A DNA stretch of 9,144 nucleotides from Caldimonas sp. (GTDB taxonomy: Bacteria; Pseudomonadota; Gammaproteobacteria; Burkholderiales; Burkholderiaceae_C): assembly GCA_030150305.1 (NCBI GenBank), contig JASLGD010000046.1, positions 1 through 9,144 on the forward strand, given 5' to 3'. Made by a program: the position numbers and the translations under genes. Shown in pieces: positions 6,857 through 9,144 of this stretch. Under the pieces are notes generated by a model, which saw nothing but the letters and a program-made list of their open reading frames with translations, did not search any database and was not told the origin of the DNA. Every line of letters begins with the position of its first letter. The stretch's first letter is position 1.

Positions 6857-8143
6857 TCAGCGCGTCGTGCGCCGGTCCTCGATCACCTTGCCGTCGTTCG
6901 GCAGACTGCCGGGCAAGACGAGCTCGACCTCGCCGCGCAGCTTGGTCACGTCGCGGATCGACTGCGCGACGCGTTCGCCGAGCCCTTCGACCGCGGCCGC
7001 GGTCTCGGCGACGAGCGTCATGCGGTCGGCGGCCATCGCGCCGTCGACGACGAGCCGCGCGCGCGCGATCTCGGGATGGCGGCGCACGATCTCGCCGACC
7101 TGCGACGGATGCACGAACATGCCGCGCACCTTGGTCGACTGGTCGGCGCGGCCGAGCCAGCCGCGGATGCGGCGGTTCGTCCTCCCGGTCGGGCACGGTC
7201 CCGGCAGGATCGCCGAAAGGTCGCCGGTCGCGTAGCGCACGAGCGGGTAGTCGGCGTTGAGCGTCGTCACGACGAGCTCGCCGATTTCGCCGTCGGCGAC
7301 CGGATCGTTGCCGCCGGGAGCGACGATCTCGAGCACGACGCCCTCGTCGATCACGAGCCCTTCGCGCGCCTCGGTCTCGTACGCGACGAGGCCGAGGTCG
7401 GCCGTGCCGTAGCTCTGGAACGCGGCGATGCCGCGCCGGCCGAGCCAGTCGACGAGCGCTGCCGGCACCGCTTCGCCGCTCAGGCACGCGCGCGCGAGCG
7501 CGGGCACCGCGACGCCGGTCTCGTCGGCCTTTTCGAGCAGGACGCGCAGGAAGCTCGGCGTGCCGGTGTACGCGCTCGGCTTCAGCAGCGCCATCGCCTG
7601 CAGCTGCAGCTCGGTCTGCCCCGTGCCGCCGGGAAAGACGGTGCAGCCGAGCGCGTGCGCGCCGCTTTCCATCATCGATCCCGCCGGCGTCAGGTGGTAG
7701 CTGAAGCTGTTGTGGACGAGGTCGCCCGCGCGCAGCCCCGCGGCGAAGAGCGCGCGCGCCATCCGCCAATAGTCGGCTCGTGCCGTCTCGGGCTCGCGGA
7801 TCGGGCCGGGCGAGACGAAGACGCGCAGCGCGCGCTCGGCCTCGGGGCGCGACCGACCCCAGCCGACGGTCGCGTAGCCGCCGAACGCGTCGACCGCGTC
7901 GGCGGCGTTCTGGCCGGCGAGGAGATCGCTCTTGCGCAGCACCGGCAAGGTCGCGAGCGCCGCGCGCGAGGTGATCGCACGCGGATCGACTCCGGCGAGG
8001 CGCTGCGCGATCGCCGGCGCGCGTGCGATCGCGTGCGCGACCAGCCGCGGCAGGTCGCGCGCGACCTGGGCGTCGCGCGCGTCGGGCGATCGCGTCTCGA
8101 GCGCGTCGTAGTGGGCGCGCGCCGACGCGTCCGGCGAAGCCAT
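6857..8143 (-). CDS. PaaK-like acyl/aryl-CoA ligase (AMP-binding superfamily)
   Basis: A 428-residue cytoplasmic protein that resembles phenylacetate-CoA ligases, which activate an aromatic or other organic acid through an acyl-adenylate and then form the CoA thioester. Recognisable parts are GGTGQTELQ (172-180), TGTPSFLRVLLEKAD (194-207), SYGTADLG (244-251, motif A5), YPLVRYATGDLS (299-310, A7), GRADQSTKVRGMFVHPSQV (331-349, A8) and a C-terminal NDGKVIEDRR with K419 in the A10 lysine position. The ATP-binding A3 loop, SSGTTGKPT in PaaK, is replaced here by VSPGPIREPE (110-119). The gene follows livF and a small gene by 10 bases, pointing to a job in using whatever the ABC transporter imports. 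The substrate is unknown. The ATG at 8143 has only a weak ribosome site. Confidence 0.88.
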   Translation of the reverse strand: MASPDASARAHYDALETRSPDARDAQVARDLPRLVAHAIARAPAIAQRLAGVDPRAITSRAALATLPVLRKSDLLAGQNAADAVDAFGGYATVGWGRSRPEAERALRVFVSPGPIREPETARADYWRMARALFAAGLRAGDLVHNSFSYHLTPAGSMMESGAHALGCTVFPGGTGQTELQLQAMALLKPSAYTGTPSFLRVLLEKADETGVAVPALARACLSGEAVPAALVDWLGRRGIAAFQSYGTADLGLVAYETEAREGLVIDEGVVLEIVAPGGNDPVADGEIGELVVTTLNADYPLVRYATGDLSAILPGPCPTGRTNRRIRGWLGRADQSTKVRGMFVHPSQVGEIVRRHPEIARARLVVDGAMAADRMTLVAETAAAVEGLGERVAQSIRDVTKLRGEVELVLPGSLPNDGKVIEDRRTTR

Positions 8144-8153
8144 CGCGGCGCGG

Positions 8154-8426
8154 CTACTCGTCGTCGAAGCGGCGCGCGCGCAGCTTCGCTTCGTCGACGA
8201 GCTTGCGCTGGTCGGCGGGAGTCGTCACGGCGAAGCGGTCCCAGCCCGATCCGCCGGGCTTCTTCAGGTCGGCGTGGACGACGCCGGCTTCCTCGTGGAA
8301 GTGGAGGAACGCGTCGCGACGCGCGTAGAAGATCCCGGGCTGCTTCTCCTGCACCCCCTTGATCTCGCGCAGCTGGCGCAAGAGCGGCAGCAACGGTCGC
8401 AGCGCCTCGGGCGATGCATGGGCCAT
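8154..8426 (-). CDS. Conserved-looking 90-residue protein of unknown function
   Basis: A small soluble protein with no signal peptide or membrane segment. An N-terminal helix (SPEALRPLLPLLRQLREIKGV) is followed by KQPGIFYARRDAFLHFHEE, then VVHADLKKPG and a C-terminal helix after DRFAVTTPADQRKLVDEA. I recognise the pattern FLHFHE...GVHADL as recurring in uncharacterised bacterial proteins but cannot assign a function. The start is decided by GAGGA (8437-8433), 6 bases before the ATG at 8426; it is the best ribosome site in the window and lies in the 13-base gap after the livF stop. A longer open frame begins upstream but lies inside livF. The placement between livF and the ligase suggests cotranslation with them. 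Confidence 0.82.
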   Translation of the reverse strand: MAHASPEALRPLLPLLRQLREIKGVQEKQPGIFYARRDAFLHFHEEAGVVHADLKKPGGSGWDRFAVTTPADQRKLVDEAKLRARRFDDE

Positions 8427-8439
8427 CGTTCGTCCTCGC

Positions 8440-9144
<705 letters not shown>

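Noticed and set aside
6450..7769. Long minus-strand frame that would extend the lipoprotein N-terminally
   Set aside because: The extension overlaps the ligase gene in another frame, and the internal ATG at 6803 begins a complete lipoprotein signal with a ribosome site.

Overview
The window is a GC-rich, tightly packed chromosomal segment. Its gene content fits a betaproteobacterium, most likely of the order Burkholderiales. The signs are the high GC in third codon positions, the anmK / M23 peptidase / tyrS neighbourhood, an orphan Bug-type (TctC) periplasmic receptor, and a LivF with a lysine/arginine-rich C-terminal tail beside a PaaK-like ligase. This placement is inferred from gene content and remembered synteny. 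There is no rRNA or tRNA here to confirm it.

Region 1 (1-2761) holds cell-wall genes on the minus strand: an M23 endopeptidase, predicted membrane-anchored, followed downstream by anmK, which recycles anhydro-N-acetylmuramic acid and is cut by the left edge. A 99-base spacer between them carries a sequence resembling a dispersed intergenic repeat. A 125-base divergent control region separates the M23 gene from tyrS.

Region 2 (2762-5346, plus strand) looks like one transcription unit: tyrS (tyrosyl-tRNA synthetase), a cation diffusion facilitator (CDF) transporter, and dtd (D-aminoacyl-tRNA deacylase). The last two share a 4-base overlap. tyrS and dtd belong together functionally, because Dtd removes D-tyrosine that TyrRS has misloaded. 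The metal transporter between them is the odd member, and its first transmembrane metal pair is changed.

Region 3 (5360-9144, minus strand) reads from the right edge as livF (branched-chain amino-acid-type ABC ATPase, cut at its 5' end), a 90-residue protein of unknown function, a PaaK-like acyl-CoA ligase, a small lipoprotein, and a Bug/TctC periplasmic solute-binding protein. The first three are almost contiguous and suggest uptake of an organic acid followed by CoA activation. The last two are more loosely attached.

Most of the window is ordinary housekeeping and transport. The points most worth a second look are: an apparent in-frame loss of about 21 residues in LivF; a ligase without the usual glycine/threonine-rich ATP loop; the altered CDF metal site; a perfect 11-bp hairpin containing both stop codons of the convergent dtd and TctC genes; and a perfect 10-bp inverted repeat ending 2 bases before the TctC start codon. 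I found no CRISPR array, insertion sequence, prophage or defence system.
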